Shown here one piece after another: positions 21,988-30,531 of a stretch of DNA of 32,008 nucleotides. The notes beneath the pieces are model-generated. The model ran no database searches and was not told the DNA's origin. It saw nothing but the letters and a program-made list of their open reading frames with translations. Position 1 is the first letter of the stretch, and every line of letters begins with the position of its first letter. The stretch is from the NCBI RefSeq assembly GCF_014879935.1, contig NZ_JACSRD010000162.1, positions 1-32,008 on the forward strand, read 5' to 3'. Position numbers and translations under genes: made by a program. The stretch is from Prosthecobacter sp. Lineage in GTDB: Bacteria > Verrucomicrobiota > Verrucomicrobiia > Verrucomicrobiales > Verrucomicrobiaceae.

Positions 21988-24042
21988 ATGAAAACCTCTC
22001 CCTTTTTCTTTGCCTTCGTTTTTGTCGCAGGTTCTGCCGTGAACTTGCTGGCCCAGCAGCGCCATGATCCGGCGCATAATCATGAGGGGGAGGTGATCAC
22101 ATTGGATGAGATTGTGATCTCGGCTCCGCTGGACCGGCCGCTGCATGAGCAGGCTCAGGCGGCGTCGATCATGACGGCGGAGCAGTTGAATCTGGCTCTG
22201 GAGCCGTCGCTGGGCCAGACGCTGGCACGGATGCCTGGGGTGAGCAGTTCGTTTTTCGGCCCGGCGGCCAGCCGACCGGTGATTCGCGGCCTTGAGGGCG
22301 ACCGGGTGCGGATTCTGCAGAATGGTCTGAACACGACGGATGTCTCGGCGGCGAGTTTCGATCATGCGTTGAGTTTTGATCCGTCGAATCTGAAGTCTGT
22401 GGAGGTGATCCGTGGTCCGGCGACGCTGCTGTATGGTTCCGGGGCCATCGGTGGCGTGGTGAATGCGATTGATGGCCGGATCGTGGACGAAAAGCTCGAT
22501 GGCACTCTGCGTGGATCGATGGGGGGCCGCTTTTCATCGGTGGATCAGGGTTACCAGACCAACATGATGTTGGAAGGCGGGCTCGGCGGCCTGGCGTTTC
22601 ACGTGGAGGCATTCACGCGGGCTTCGGAGGATTACCATATCCCGGGAAACACCCGGACGGTGGGGGAGCAGGAGCGCAATCCGCCTCCGTTTGAGCAAAG
22701 TGGCGTGGCACCCAACACGCGTCTGCGGAACGAGGGTTTCTCCGCCGGCATGAGCTATGTGTGGGACGAGGGCTTTGTGGGTTTCTCCTGGACGGAGTTT
22801 CACAACATCTACGGTTCCCCGGCGGAGGAATCGGTGTTCATCGATCTCTATCAGACACGTCTGGACGTGCGTGGTGCCTTTTACAAGCCGCTCCCGTTCA
22901 TCAAGGAGATCGACTGGCGCTTTGCATGGTCGGACTATGAGCATACCGAGTACGAGGACGGGATGGACAACACGGTTTTCAAGAATGACGGCTACGATGC
23001 GCGTGTGGAAGTGAAGCACGAGAAGGTCGCCGGCATGGAGGGCGTGATCGGCTTCCAATCGGATCGCAGCGACTTCTTTGTGGCCGGGGCTGAGGCCTAC
23101 ATGCCGCCCTCAGTGACCGAGTCGAACTCGCTCTTTTTCTTTGAGGACATCAGTCGGGGGCCTCTCAGCTTCCAGTTCGGCGGTCGATACGACCACATTT
23201 CCACGCGTTCGCGTGACAACGACGTGTTTGGCAGCCCACGCCAGCGCAGCTTTGACAATCTGAGCGGGTCGGCAGGCGTCGTTTACAAGGTGGATGAAGA
23301 ATACTCCGGGGCCTTCACCATCACCTACTCCGAACGTGCGCCGACGGCGCAGGAACTGTTCTCGAATGGAGATCATGCCGCGACGGGCACGTTTGAGGTC
23401 GGAGATTTCGGCCTCGGGATCGAGCATGCGGTCAGCTTCGATCTGAACCTGCGCAAACGCACCGGCTGGGTCACCGGCAGTGTGGGTGGCTACTACAGCA
23501 TGTATGACAGCTTCATCGGCCTGTTTCCCACGGGGGGCACCGGCCCCGGGCCCGACTTCAATCCTGAGTACGCGTATCGTGGCGTGGGGGCGCAGTTCAT
23601 CGGTGGCGAACTGGAGGCCACGCTGCATCTGCTTCATCCGGTGACGGAGGAGAAGAAGGCTGCGACGAACCTGCACTGGGAATTCAAGGCAGACGCCGTC
23701 CGAGCCCGCGATGACAGCACAGGCGGGTCCCTGCCACGCATTCCGCCGTTCCACCTGACGAACGCGCTGGTGCTCGAGCGCGGCGGTTTTGGTGCACGGC
23801 TGGAAGGCATCTACGCAGCGCCGCAGAATCGCGTGGCGATGAATGAAACCGCCACGGACGGCTACTTCCTGGTGAACCTGGCGCTGAGCTACCGGTGGGT
23901 GCAGGGGCCGACCACGGTCGATTTCTATGTCAAAGGGATGAACCTGACGAATGAGGATGCCCGTGAACACACGTCCTTCCTGAAGGAACGTTTACCGTTG
24001 CCGGGGCGTGGGTTGGTGGCAGGGATGAAGGTGTCGTTTTGA
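21988..24042 (+). CDS. TonB-dependent outer-membrane receptor, ZnuD-like
   Basis: A 684-residue protein with a signal peptide (MKTSPFFFAFVFVAGSAVNLLA). A His-rich stretch, HDPAHNHEGE, directly follows cleavage, then a TonB-box-like segment (ITLDEIVISAP). The plug domain covers about residues 45-160 (MPGVSSSFFGPAASRPVIRG, VEVIRGPATLLYGSGAIGG). The 22-strand barrel follows and ends in the expected terminal Phe (GMKVSF). Length and His-rich N-terminus resemble zinc receptors such as ZnuD, but iron or vitamin ligands cannot be excluded. It is probably controlled through the palindrome 23 bp upstream. A hairpin begins at its stop codon. No ABC transporter or TonB/ExbBD genes are nearby. Confidence 0.9.
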   Translation: MKTSPFFFAFVFVAGSAVNLLAQQRHDPAHNHEGEVITLDEIVISAPLDRPLHEQAQAASIMTAEQLNLALEPSLGQTLARMPGVSSSFFGPAASRPVIRGLEGDRVRILQNGLNTTDVSAASFDHALSFDPSNLKSVEVIRGPATLLYGSGAIGGVVNAIDGRIVDEKLDGTLRGSMGGRFSSVDQGYQTNMMLEGGLGGLAFHVEAFTRASEDYHIPGNTRTVGEQERNPPPFEQSGVAPNTRLRNEGFSAGMSYVWDEGFVGFSWTEFHNIYGSPAEESVFIDLYQTRLDVRGAFYKPLPFIKEIDWRFAWSDYEHTEYEDGMDNTVFKNDGYDARVEVKHEKVAGMEGVIGFQSDRSDFFVAGAEAYMPPSVTESNSLFFFEDISRGPLSFQFGGRYDHISTRSRDNDVFGSPRQRSFDNLSGSAGVVYKVDEEYSGAFTITYSERAPTAQELFSNGDHAATGTFEVGDFGLGIEHAVSFDLNLRKRTGWVTGSVGGYYSMYDSFIGLFPTGGTGPGPDFNPEYAYRGVGAQFIGGELEATLHLLHPVTEEKKAATNLHWEFKADAVRARDDSTGGSLPRIPPFHLTNALVLERGGFGARLEGIYAAPQNRVAMNETATDGYFLVNLALSYRWVQGPTTVDFYVKGMNLTNEDAREHTSFLKERLPLPGRGLVAGMKVSF

Positions 24043-24062
24043 GGGCTCATCAGGCGAGCCCT
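24042..24062 (+). terminator. Hairpin at the TonB receptor stop codon
   Basis: A 7-bp stem AGGGCTC/GAGCCCT with a 7-base loop starts on the last base of the stop codon. Only a weak T-rich stretch follows (GGAGTTTCTC), so efficiency is uncertain. Confidence 0.45.
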
Positions 24063-24133
24063 GGAGTTTCTCAAATTTGAACGACTCAATTGAATGTCTT
24101 CGTCATATTTGAAATAAATTCAATAACATTGGC

Positions 24134-24162
24134 TTGCTGGAATGGCTGTGGATTGTTATAAT
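24134..24162 (+). promoter_or_regulatory. Predicted sigma-70 promoter of the glycosylphosphotransferase gene
   Basis: TTGCTG (24134-24139), a 17-bp spacer and a perfect TATAAT (24157-24162) are followed by the start codon at 24191. This leaves a leader of about 20 bases. The gap upstream is AT-rich and also contains the palindrome TCAAATTTGA (24071-24080). Confidence 0.6.
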
Positions 24163-24190
24163 TACAATCAATCAGCCCTCCGGCTCGCTT

Positions 24191-25681
24191 ATGGAAGCCA
24201 CCACTCCAACCGCCAACTTGCTAAATCACGCTTCAGCCGTCCCGGCTTTGGAAGCGCGGCGTGCGTGGCGTGAGCAGCAGCCTCTGTCGGCCCACTTTTG
24301 GGTTTTGATCACCATTCTCGGCGACCTCGTCATGGCGATCCTGGCCGCCTACTCGGCCTACGGTCTGCGGTTTCACACGATGCTGCGGGATTTCGGGAAC
24401 TTCGACGCCATGACCTTCCGTCAATATGGCGGCCACATGGCGCTCGGCAGCCTTTCGCTCGTGCTGGTGCTCGGCTGGCAGGGCATCTACCATCAAAACG
24501 TGCTGCTGCGCAGCCGTTGGATTTCCTCAAAGATCGCAAAAGCAGTCCTGACCTGGACTGGCGGCTTCCTGGCCATCACCCTGGCGCTGAAATTGCAGCC
24601 TGGCATTTCCCGCGCCTACGTGATGCTGAACGGAGCCACGGCGCTGCTGCTGCTGCTCGGCTGGCGCTCGCTGTTGATGTATTTCCTGCGGGTGTCGGAT
24701 TGCATCAAGGTGCTGCGTCAGCGCACGTTGTTTGTGGGCTGGAACAACGAAGCCATGGCGCTTTGGAAGACCCTGAAGCGTGATCAGGCCGGCGCGTATG
24801 AGGTTCTGGGCTGGGTACACGCCGGCAGCCCGGAGACCAAGTCTCCTTCGGACGGGTTGTTCTCCTGCCTGGGCAGCCTGGACCAGGTCGAGCATCTGGT
24901 GATCAACCACGCGGTGGACATGGTCGTAGTGGCGGACCTCCATGGTCCGCGCGAACAGATGATCGCCCTCGCCAACCTGTGCGAGCGCGAAATGATCCAG
25001 TTCAAGGTGATACCGTCCTGCTTCCGGGTGTTTGTTTCCGGGCTGACGCTGGAAACCATCGCTGGAACGCCCGTTCTGGGGGTGAACCGCCTGCCGCTGG
25101 ACGACACCTTCAATTTCGTCATGAAGCGCTTCGTGGACATTGCCGGCGGAGTGTTCGGTTTGATCGTCAGCGCCCCGGTGATCGCCGTTTTCAGCGCCAT
25201 CGTATGGCTGGAGTCCCGCGGGCCGGTATTTTATCGCCAGCGTCGCTGGGGGGTGAACGGCGTCCCCTTTGAAATCATCAAGATACGCTCGATGCGTCTG
25301 GACGCCGAGAAGTCCAGCGGAGCCCGGTGGTGCGTGAAGGACGACCCCCGTCGGCTCAAGATCGGCGCCTTCATGCGCAAGTGGAACATCGACGAGCTGC
25401 CGCAGTTCTGGAACGTGCTAAGAGGCGAAATGAGCCTCGTGGGCCCGCGTCCCGAGCGGCCGGAGCTCATCGCCGCCTTCAAGCATGAGATCCCGCACTA
25501 CAACGCACGGCATCACTCCAAACCGGGGATGACGGGCTGGGCGCAGGTGAACGGGTTGCGCGGCGACACCGACCTCGGTGAACGCATCCAGTGTGACCTC
25601 TGGTATCTGGAAAACTGGAGCCTATGGCTCGACCTCCAGATCATGCTGCTGACCTTCTTCAAGCGCGACAACGCCTATTGA
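24191..25681 (+). CDS. Polyprenyl glycosylphosphotransferase initiating exopolysaccharide synthesis
   Basis: A 496-residue membrane enzyme starting at MEATTPTANLL, just after the predicted promoter. Four or so N-terminal membrane helices (about 30-170) are followed by a CoA-binding-like Rossmann domain and another helix at about 315-340. The C-terminal bacterial sugar transferase domain is complete: YRQRRWGVNGVPFEIIKIRS, WNIDELPQFWNV, SLVGPRPERPE, and the conserved GMTGWAQVNGLRG. This is the WcaJ/WbaP/CpsE type, which moves a sugar-1-phosphate onto undecaprenyl phosphate as the first step of a repeat unit. Which sugar is used cannot be told. A GT2 gene follows 54 bp downstream in the same direction. 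The rest of the export machinery (Wzx, Wzy, Wza, Wzc) is not in this window. Confidence 0.92.
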   Translation: MEATTPTANLLNHASAVPALEARRAWREQQPLSAHFWVLITILGDLVMAILAAYSAYGLRFHTMLRDFGNFDAMTFRQYGGHMALGSLSLVLVLGWQGIYHQNVLLRSRWISSKIAKAVLTWTGGFLAITLALKLQPGISRAYVMLNGATALLLLLGWRSLLMYFLRVSDCIKVLRQRTLFVGWNNEAMALWKTLKRDQAGAYEVLGWVHAGSPETKSPSDGLFSCLGSLDQVEHLVINHAVDMVVVADLHGPREQMIALANLCEREMIQFKVIPSCFRVFVSGLTLETIAGTPVLGVNRLPLDDTFNFVMKRFVDIAGGVFGLIVSAPVIAVFSAIVWLESRGPVFYRQRRWGVNGVPFEIIKIRSMRLDAEKSSGARWCVKDDPRRLKIGAFMRKWNIDELPQFWNVLRGEMSLVGPRPERPELIAAFKHEIPHYNARHHSKPGMTGWAQVNGLRGDTDLGERIQCDLWYLENWSLWLDLQIMLLTFFKRDNAY

Positions 25682-25735
25682 GCCCAGGGCGATTCATCGG
25701 GTGACAGGTCTGTTCTTGTTGCTAATTCTGCCGAA

Positions 25736-26653
25736 ATGCCGCTCTTCACGGTCTATACCCCCACTTTCAACCGGGCGCACACGCTTCACCGCGTGTTTGA
25801 CAGTTTGCAGGCACAGAGCTGCCGGGACTTTGAGTGGCTGGTGATCGATGACGGCTCCACCGACGGCACAGCGGCTTTGATGGCCCGGTATCAACAGGAA
25901 GCCACGTTTCCGCTGCGGTACCTTCAAGAGCCGCATCGCGGCGCACATCACGCGCACAATCTCTCCCTCCGTGAATCCCGTGGCGAGCTCTGGGTGAAGC
26001 TCGATTCCGATGACGGCTGCGTGCCTCAGACCTTGGAACGCCTGAAAAACCACTGGGAAAGCATTCCGCTGGAACTCCGTGACCAGTTCTCCGGCGTCAC
26101 CGGACTCTGCCTTGATCAAAACGGAACCCTCGTCGGCTCACGTTTCCCATCCGATCCGCTCGACTGCTCGGCTGCCGAGCTGGAATACGTTCACAAAGTG
26201 CGTGGTGAGAAGTGGGGATGCCTCCGGCTTGATGTTCTCCGCCGCTTTCCCTATCCGGAAGGCGTGTCTGGAAACTTCATTCCCGAGTCCTTCATCTGGT
26301 GCCAGGTGTCGAAGATCTTCAAAACGCGTCATTTCAACGAGGCACTGCGCATTTACTGGATGGATGCTCCTTCGCTCGTTCATGGCCGGTCCGATCCGCG
26401 CACGAATGCCGCAGGCCACCGCCTCATGTTCAAAACGGTGCTCGATCTCGAGAGCGGCTGGTTTTTCAGCGCCCCGCTGCGCCTGTTGCGTGCGGCGGTG
26501 CAATACAGCCGCTTTGCCTGGCTGAGCGGCCGCGGACTGGCGCGTCAGTTTTTCGAATTGAACAGCCTCGGCGGCCGTTTGCTCTGGCTCATGGCACTGC
26601 CGGGCGGTTGGTGGCTGTGGCTGCGCGACTGCGCCCAGTTTCCGCTGCCTTGA
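25736..26653 (+). CDS. GT2 family glycosyltransferase
   Basis: A 305-residue GT-A enzyme. It has VYTPTFNRAHTLHR at the N-terminus, the nucleotide-binding WLVIDDGSTDGT, and WVKLDSDDG with the DxD metal motif. The C-terminal third, with aromatic and hydrophobic helices (LWLMALPGGWWLWLRD), suggests membrane association. It is likely to add a sugar to the lipid-linked unit started by the preceding gene, with which it is probably co-transcribed. Donor and acceptor are unknown. It is convergent with kamA (stops 7 bp apart). Confidence 0.88.
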   Translation: MPLFTVYTPTFNRAHTLHRVFDSLQAQSCRDFEWLVIDDGSTDGTAALMARYQQEATFPLRYLQEPHRGAHHAHNLSLRESRGELWVKLDSDDGCVPQTLERLKNHWESIPLELRDQFSGVTGLCLDQNGTLVGSRFPSDPLDCSAAELEYVHKVRGEKWGCLRLDVLRRFPYPEGVSGNFIPESFIWCQVSKIFKTRHFNEALRIYWMDAPSLVHGRSDPRTNAAGHRLMFKTVLDLESGWFFSAPLRLLRAAVQYSRFAWLSGRGLARQFFELNSLGGRLLWLMALPGGWWLWLRDCAQFPLP

Positions 26654-26660
26654 GATCAGT

Positions 26661-27869
26661 TCACGCCCGCACCAGCGCCGGTTCGGGGTACTCAAAGGTC
26701 CGTCCCTCGTAGTTGCGGATGAGGACACGTTGTTCATCCCGCAGCAGCACGTAATCCGGGTTCACCGGCACCTTTCCGCCGCCGCCGGGGGCGTCGATGA
26801 CGAACTGCGGCACGGCATAGCCGGTCGTGTGGCCGCGGAGCTGCTCAATGATCTCGATCCCGTCGGCCACGCTGGTGCGCAGGTGCGACGAGCCCTGGAT
26901 CAAATCGCACTGGTAGAGGTAATACGGACGCACGCGGCACATCAGCAGCTTGTGCAGCAGGCTCTTCATCACATCCGCGCTGTCGTTCACGCCGCGCAGC
27001 AGCACGCTCTGGTTGCCGAGTGGCACGCCATGATTCGCCAGCAGCGCCAGACCGTCACGCACCTCCGTCGTCAGTTCGCGTGGATGATTGGTGTGAATGC
27101 TCAGCCACAGCGGGTGGTGCTTCTGCAGCATGCGGCAAAGCTCCGGCGTGATGCGTTGCGGCAGGAAAATGGGCACGCGGCTGCCGATGCGGATGAATTC
27201 GATGTGCTTGATCGCCCGCAGACGCGTCAGGATGCCATCCAGCTTCCCGTCCGAGAAGAGCAATGGATCGCCTCCGGAAAGCAGCACATCACGCACCTCC
27301 GTGTGCCGCTCCAGATAGCGGAAGGCGGCCTCGAATTCGGTGTGAAGTTCCTGTTCGCCCACGCCGGACACCACACGACTGCGGGTGCAGTAGCGGCAGT
27401 AGCTGGCACACCGGTCCGTCACGAGAAACAGCACACGGTCCGGGTAGCGATGCACCAGTCCGGGCACCGGCATGTGGCTGTCCTCGCCACAGGGATCGCT
27501 CATTTCATCGGCATCCTCCCAGGTCTCCTCGATGCGCGGGATCACCTGACGGCGGATCGGGCAGTTCGCATCTTCCGGGTCGATCAGATTGAAATAGTGC
27601 GGCGTGATCGCCATCGCCAGCTTGTTGCCGGAGAGCAAAACACCTGCGCGTTCCTCTTCAGTGAGCGTCAGATGCTCCTCGAGCTGCGCCAGCGTGGTGA
27701 TGCGGTTCTTGAGCTGCCAGGTGAAGCTGTTCCAGTCAGCCGGAGAGACGTTCTTTTCGGACCAAAAGCCAGGAGCGTGGGAGCGGAACTCCTTCTCAGG
27801 CAGCGTGGGGGATTCGTGCATGTGCTGCGGGTCGGTGGGCGCGGAGGTTAGGCGTGGAGTGGCTGCCAT
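26661..27869 (-). CDS. kamA: KamA-type radical SAM lysine 2,3-aminomutase
   Basis: A 402-residue enzyme starting at MAATPRLTS; the frame runs on upstream into the ppk1 gene and is not used there. The radical-SAM cluster motif is CASYCRYC (C154, C158, C161). The PLP lysine lies in APGGGGK near the C-terminus. Both substrate-binding aspartates known from clostridial lysine 2,3-aminomutase are kept (QCDLIQGS and VIDAPGGGGK), which favours true aminomutase activity over the EpmB branch. It converts L-lysine to L-beta-lysine. No beta-lysine acetyltransferase (ablB) lies next to it here, and no efp/epmA. It is divergent from ppk1. Confidence 0.88.
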   Translation of the reverse strand: MAATPRLTSAPTDPQHMHESPTLPEKEFRSHAPGFWSEKNVSPADWNSFTWQLKNRITTLAQLEEHLTLTEEERAGVLLSGNKLAMAITPHYFNLIDPEDANCPIRRQVIPRIEETWEDADEMSDPCGEDSHMPVPGLVHRYPDRVLFLVTDRCASYCRYCTRSRVVSGVGEQELHTEFEAAFRYLERHTEVRDVLLSGGDPLLFSDGKLDGILTRLRAIKHIEFIRIGSRVPIFLPQRITPELCRMLQKHHPLWLSIHTNHPRELTTEVRDGLALLANHGVPLGNQSVLLRGVNDSADVMKSLLHKLLMCRVRPYYLYQCDLIQGSSHLRTSVADGIEIIEQLRGHTTGYAVPQFVIDAPGGGGKVPVNPDYVLLRDEQRVLIRNYEGRTFEYPEPALVRA

Positions 27870-27967
27870 GTCAAACGTCCCCTGCGCCCGTTTGGGTGCA
27901 TTCGCGGCCCATCTTCGTGGCGGATGGCATTTGTCGTGACCTGACACCGGCGTCGGGTGGTCGAAGG

Positions 27968-27998
27968 CGGGCACGGAACGTTGCTTGCAGCGTGCCCG
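27968..27998 (+). promoter_or_regulatory. Hairpin in the kamA-ppk1 divergent gap
   Basis: Arms CGGGCACG (27968-27975) and CGTGCCCG (27991-27998) form a perfect 8-bp stem with a 15-base loop, ending about 10-22 bases before the candidate ppk1 starts. It could be a leader structure or a dimer-type operator. Function is unassigned. Confidence 0.4.
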
Positions 27999-28020
27999 GG
28001 TCCTCCGCATGATGAACTCG

Positions 28021-30165
28021 ATGTCCACGCCAGCGCCCTCAAACACGCCCGCCTCACGCCCAACGCCGCCGAAACTGCGGTTCACCGAGGAGCACTTCTT
28101 CAATCGTGAGCTGAGCTGGCTGGCCTTCAATTCACGCGTGCTCGATGAGGCCGCCCGCACCACGCTTCCAGTGCTGGAGCGCGTCAAGTTCCTCGCCATC
28201 ACCGCCTCGAACCTGGACGAATTCTTCATGGTCCGCGTCGGCGGTCTCCAGTTGCTGCGGGAGCAGGGCATTCGTGCGCGTGACAGTGCCGGTCTCACGC
28301 CATCGCAGCAGTGGGACCAGATTCATCAGCACGCTGCCACATATGTCGCCCGCCAGTATGAGATCCTGGGCCAGTTGGTGCCGCTGCTGATTGAAAACGG
28401 CATCCGCCGCCTTCCTGGAGCCGATTTGACACCGGCGCAGCGCACGCATCTCCGCGAATACTTCGACGAGCACATCTTTCCGGTGCTGTCCCCGGTCGTC
28501 GTCGATGACGCCGGTGCCCGTGCGGCCATTCCGGCGCTGAACATCGTGCTGCTATGCACCGTGAGCGACGATGAGGCCAGACGTCATGTCTTGCTGCCGC
28601 TGCCGGCCAATCTGCCGCGCCACGTGGCAGTTCCCGACCCGGATGGCGGCCAGTTCCTCTACGTGAACCTCGAAGACGTCGTCGCCCTCTTCATCGGCGA
28701 GTTCTTTCCGTCTGAGAAGGTGTCTGAGCCCGCCCGTTTCCGTGTCAGCCGCAACACCGACATCACCGTCGATGACGAAAGCGCCTTCGACCTCGCCAGC
28801 GAGATGGAGGAGGTGCTCGAAGCGCGTCTCAAGAGCCCCGCCATCCGCATCGAAATCGAGTCCGGTGCCTCCCGCGAGCACACACGCATCATTCGCGATC
28901 TTTGCGGTGCGAAAACCGCGCAAATGTATGAAGTGCCGGGTGAACTCGACCTTCGTGCCTACTTCCAGATCGCCAGCATCTCTGGTTTCGATGAGTTGAA
29001 GGTCGATTCGTGGGACAGCCATCTCAGCACCTCGATCACACCCGGTGAGAGCATCTTCGACGCGATCAAACGCGGCGACATCCTGCTGCACCATCCGTAT
29101 GAGAGCTTCGATCCTGTCCTCGCACTCGTCGAAGAGGCTGCGGCTGACCCAAATGTCATCGCGATCAAGCAGATCCTCTATCGCACGGCGAAGAACAGCC
29201 GCATTATCTCCGCCCTCATCCGTGCGGCGCAGGCTGGAAAGCACGTCACCGTGCTCGTGGAGCTGAAGGCCCGCTTCGACGAGGCCCGCAATCTCGAACG
29301 TGCCGCCGATCTCATCAACGCGGGTGCCCAGATCATCTACGGCGTCGCCGGTTTGAAGACCCATGCGAAGGTCTGCCTCGTCATGCGCCGCGAATCAGGC
29401 CACATGACGCGCTACATGCACTTCGGCACGGGCAACTACAACGAAAGCACCGCAAGGCTTTACACCGACATCAGTCTCCTCACCTGCCGCGCCGAATACG
29501 GCACGGACGCCTCCGCGTTCTTCAACACCGTCACCGGCCGTTCCCGCTTCGTGCATTTCAACAAGCTCAGCATGGCCCCCTACGGCCTGCGCGAGCGCCT
29601 GCTGTCCATGATTCGCAGTGAAACCGAGCGCGCACGCCAGGGCGATGCCGCCGAGATCATGCTCAAGATGAACGCGCTCGAGGACCGCCAGATGATCGAG
29701 GCGCTCTACGAGGCCTCGCAGGCCGGCGTGAAGATCCGGCTCAACGTCCGCGGCATCTGCTGCCTGCGTCCCGGCGTCAAAGGCGTCAGCGAAAACATCA
29801 GCGTCGTCAGCATCATCGACCGCAATCTGGAGCACGCCCGCATCTTCTGGTTCCGTCAGGGCGGCAAGCCGGTCGTCTTCATCGCCAGCGCCGACTTCAT
29901 GAACCGCAACCTGTCGAAGCGCGTCGAGTTGCTCACTCCGGTGGAGGACAAGGAGGCCCGCAAACGCCTCCAGCACATCCTCGAAGTCCACTTCGCTGAC
30001 ACCGCCCGTGGTCGCATTCTCAAATCCGACGGCACCTGGCAGCTTCCAAACGTCACCGCCGCCAAAACGGTGCGTTCACAGGAGCAATTCGCCAAGGAAA
30101 TGGCCAAACGTGCCCGTCAGGCGAACGAGTCTCCGGACGTCCTCGTGCCGCACACGCCGAAGTGA
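28021..30165 (+). CDS. ppk1: Polyphosphate kinase 1
   Basis: A 714-residue enzyme making long-chain polyphosphate from ATP (reversible). The start at 28021 gives MSTPAPSN; ATGs at 28009 and 28012 are also possible and none has a clear ribosome site. Conserved blocks are FFNRELSWLAFNSRVLDEA and NLDEFFMVRVGGL in the N-terminal domain, SFDPVLALVEEAA and VELKARFDEARN in the first PLD-like domain with the autophosphorylated His in MHFGTGNYNESTARLYTD (codon at 29419), and the second His in LEHARIFWF (codon at 29833). Length is normal. Its stop codon directly abuts the remains of a broken aquaporin gene, the last native-looking DNA before the AT-rich segment. Confidence 0.95.
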   Translation: MSTPAPSNTPASRPTPPKLRFTEEHFFNRELSWLAFNSRVLDEAARTTLPVLERVKFLAITASNLDEFFMVRVGGLQLLREQGIRARDSAGLTPSQQWDQIHQHAATYVARQYEILGQLVPLLIENGIRRLPGADLTPAQRTHLREYFDEHIFPVLSPVVVDDAGARAAIPALNIVLLCTVSDDEARRHVLLPLPANLPRHVAVPDPDGGQFLYVNLEDVVALFIGEFFPSEKVSEPARFRVSRNTDITVDDESAFDLASEMEEVLEARLKSPAIRIEIESGASREHTRIIRDLCGAKTAQMYEVPGELDLRAYFQIASISGFDELKVDSWDSHLSTSITPGESIFDAIKRGDILLHHPYESFDPVLALVEEAAADPNVIAIKQILYRTAKNSRIISALIRAAQAGKHVTVLVELKARFDEARNLERAADLINAGAQIIYGVAGLKTHAKVCLVMRRESGHMTRYMHFGTGNYNESTARLYTDISLLTCRAEYGTDASAFFNTVTGRSRFVHFNKLSMAPYGLRERLLSMIRSETERARQGDAAEIMLKMNALEDRQMIEALYEASQAGVKIRLNVRGICCLRPGVKGVSENISVVSIIDRNLEHARIFWFRQGGKPVVFIASADFMNRNLSKRVELLTPVEDKEARKRLQHILEVHFADTARGRILKSDGTWQLPNVTAAKTVRSQEQFAKEMAKRARQANESPDVLVPHTPK

Positions 30166-30346
30166 TCAAACCGCCGGCCACAGCGCCTTGTAAACCAGCG
30201 CACCGAGGATGCCGCCGATGATCGGGCCTGCGACGGGAATCCAGGCGTAGCTTCAGTCGGCGCCGCCTTTCACGCGCGGGGTTGATGGCATAGGCGGTGG
30301 TGGGAGCATACATCCAGAACAAGGAGCAGTAAGACAAGCGTCTCAT
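30166..30346 (-). pseudogene. Broken 3' end of an aquaporin/glycerol facilitator (MIP family) gene
   Basis: Reading leftwards, one frame gives YAPTTAYAINPAR, the second NPA box of a MIP channel (NPAR codons at 30272-30283). About ten bases later another frame gives VKGGAD-stop-SYAWIPVAGPIIGG and ends at 30166. In intact members, NPAR is followed by about 20 residues before GG(S/A)DW(S/G)YAWIPV. So an internal segment is missing, the frame is shifted, and the Trp codon of ADW is TGA (30253-30255). The N-terminal 80 percent of the gene is absent; homology fades near 30320-30346. This is a decayed remnant cut by the arrival of the downstream DNA or by a deletion. Confidence 0.7.
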
Positions 30347-30531
30347 ACACCGCTTTGAGCGGTTAACACATTACAAGCCCCCGGCTCTGCCGGGGTATCT
30401 GAATGGGTTACCATGGCAATCTAAGAGTGTTAACACGGTTAAAATACCGGGGTAAGCCGAAATTGTTGAGATGGTAACCCGCTAAACCAAATGGGTTAAC
30501 CCGCGCCAGACGCTAATATCAATATTACAGC
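30347..30531. other. Dyad-rich intergenic region at the island edge
   Basis: No gene. It holds ACCGCT-TTG-AGCGGT (30349-30363), a 7-bp-stem hairpin (30379-30395), perfect palindromes GTGTTAACAC (30427-30436) and GGGTTAACCC (30493-30502), and a 10-bp inverted pair GGGTTACCAT (30405-30414) / ATGGTAACCC (30471-30480). A direct repeat CCGGGGTA lies at 30390 and 30447, and TAATAT-CA-ATATTA (30514-30527) sits just before the next start codon. GTTAAC or GTTA/TAAC cores recur throughout. It could be a cluster of binding sites (iteron- or operator-like), a recombination site, or a structured RNA. Confidence 0.6.
30379..30395. terminator. Strong short hairpin CCCCGGC-TCT-GCCGGGG
   Basis: A perfect 7-bp GC stem with a 3-base loop. 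There is no T-run on the plus strand (TATCTGAAT follows). On the minus strand TTGTAATGTG follows, which is also weak. It may act as a terminator or as part of a larger structure. Confidence 0.35.

Noticed and set aside
12753-24076. Shared octamer TCTCAAAT upstream of wecB (12753) and the glycosylphosphotransferase gene (24069) as a common glycan regulator site
   Set aside because: An 8-mer is expected about once by chance on both strands in 32 kb, and the flanking symmetry differs between the two places.
26661-28298. Long N-terminal extension of kamA to 28298
   Set aside because: The extension overlaps the ppk1 coding region on the opposite strand and has no family similarity; the start at 27869 gives the normal length.
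30347-30531. Integron attC site or retron RNA
   Set aside because: GTTAAC palindromes do not match the attC core pair (RYYYAAC ... GTTRRRY) in spacing, no second site follows the next gene, and no integrase or reverse transcriptase is in the window.
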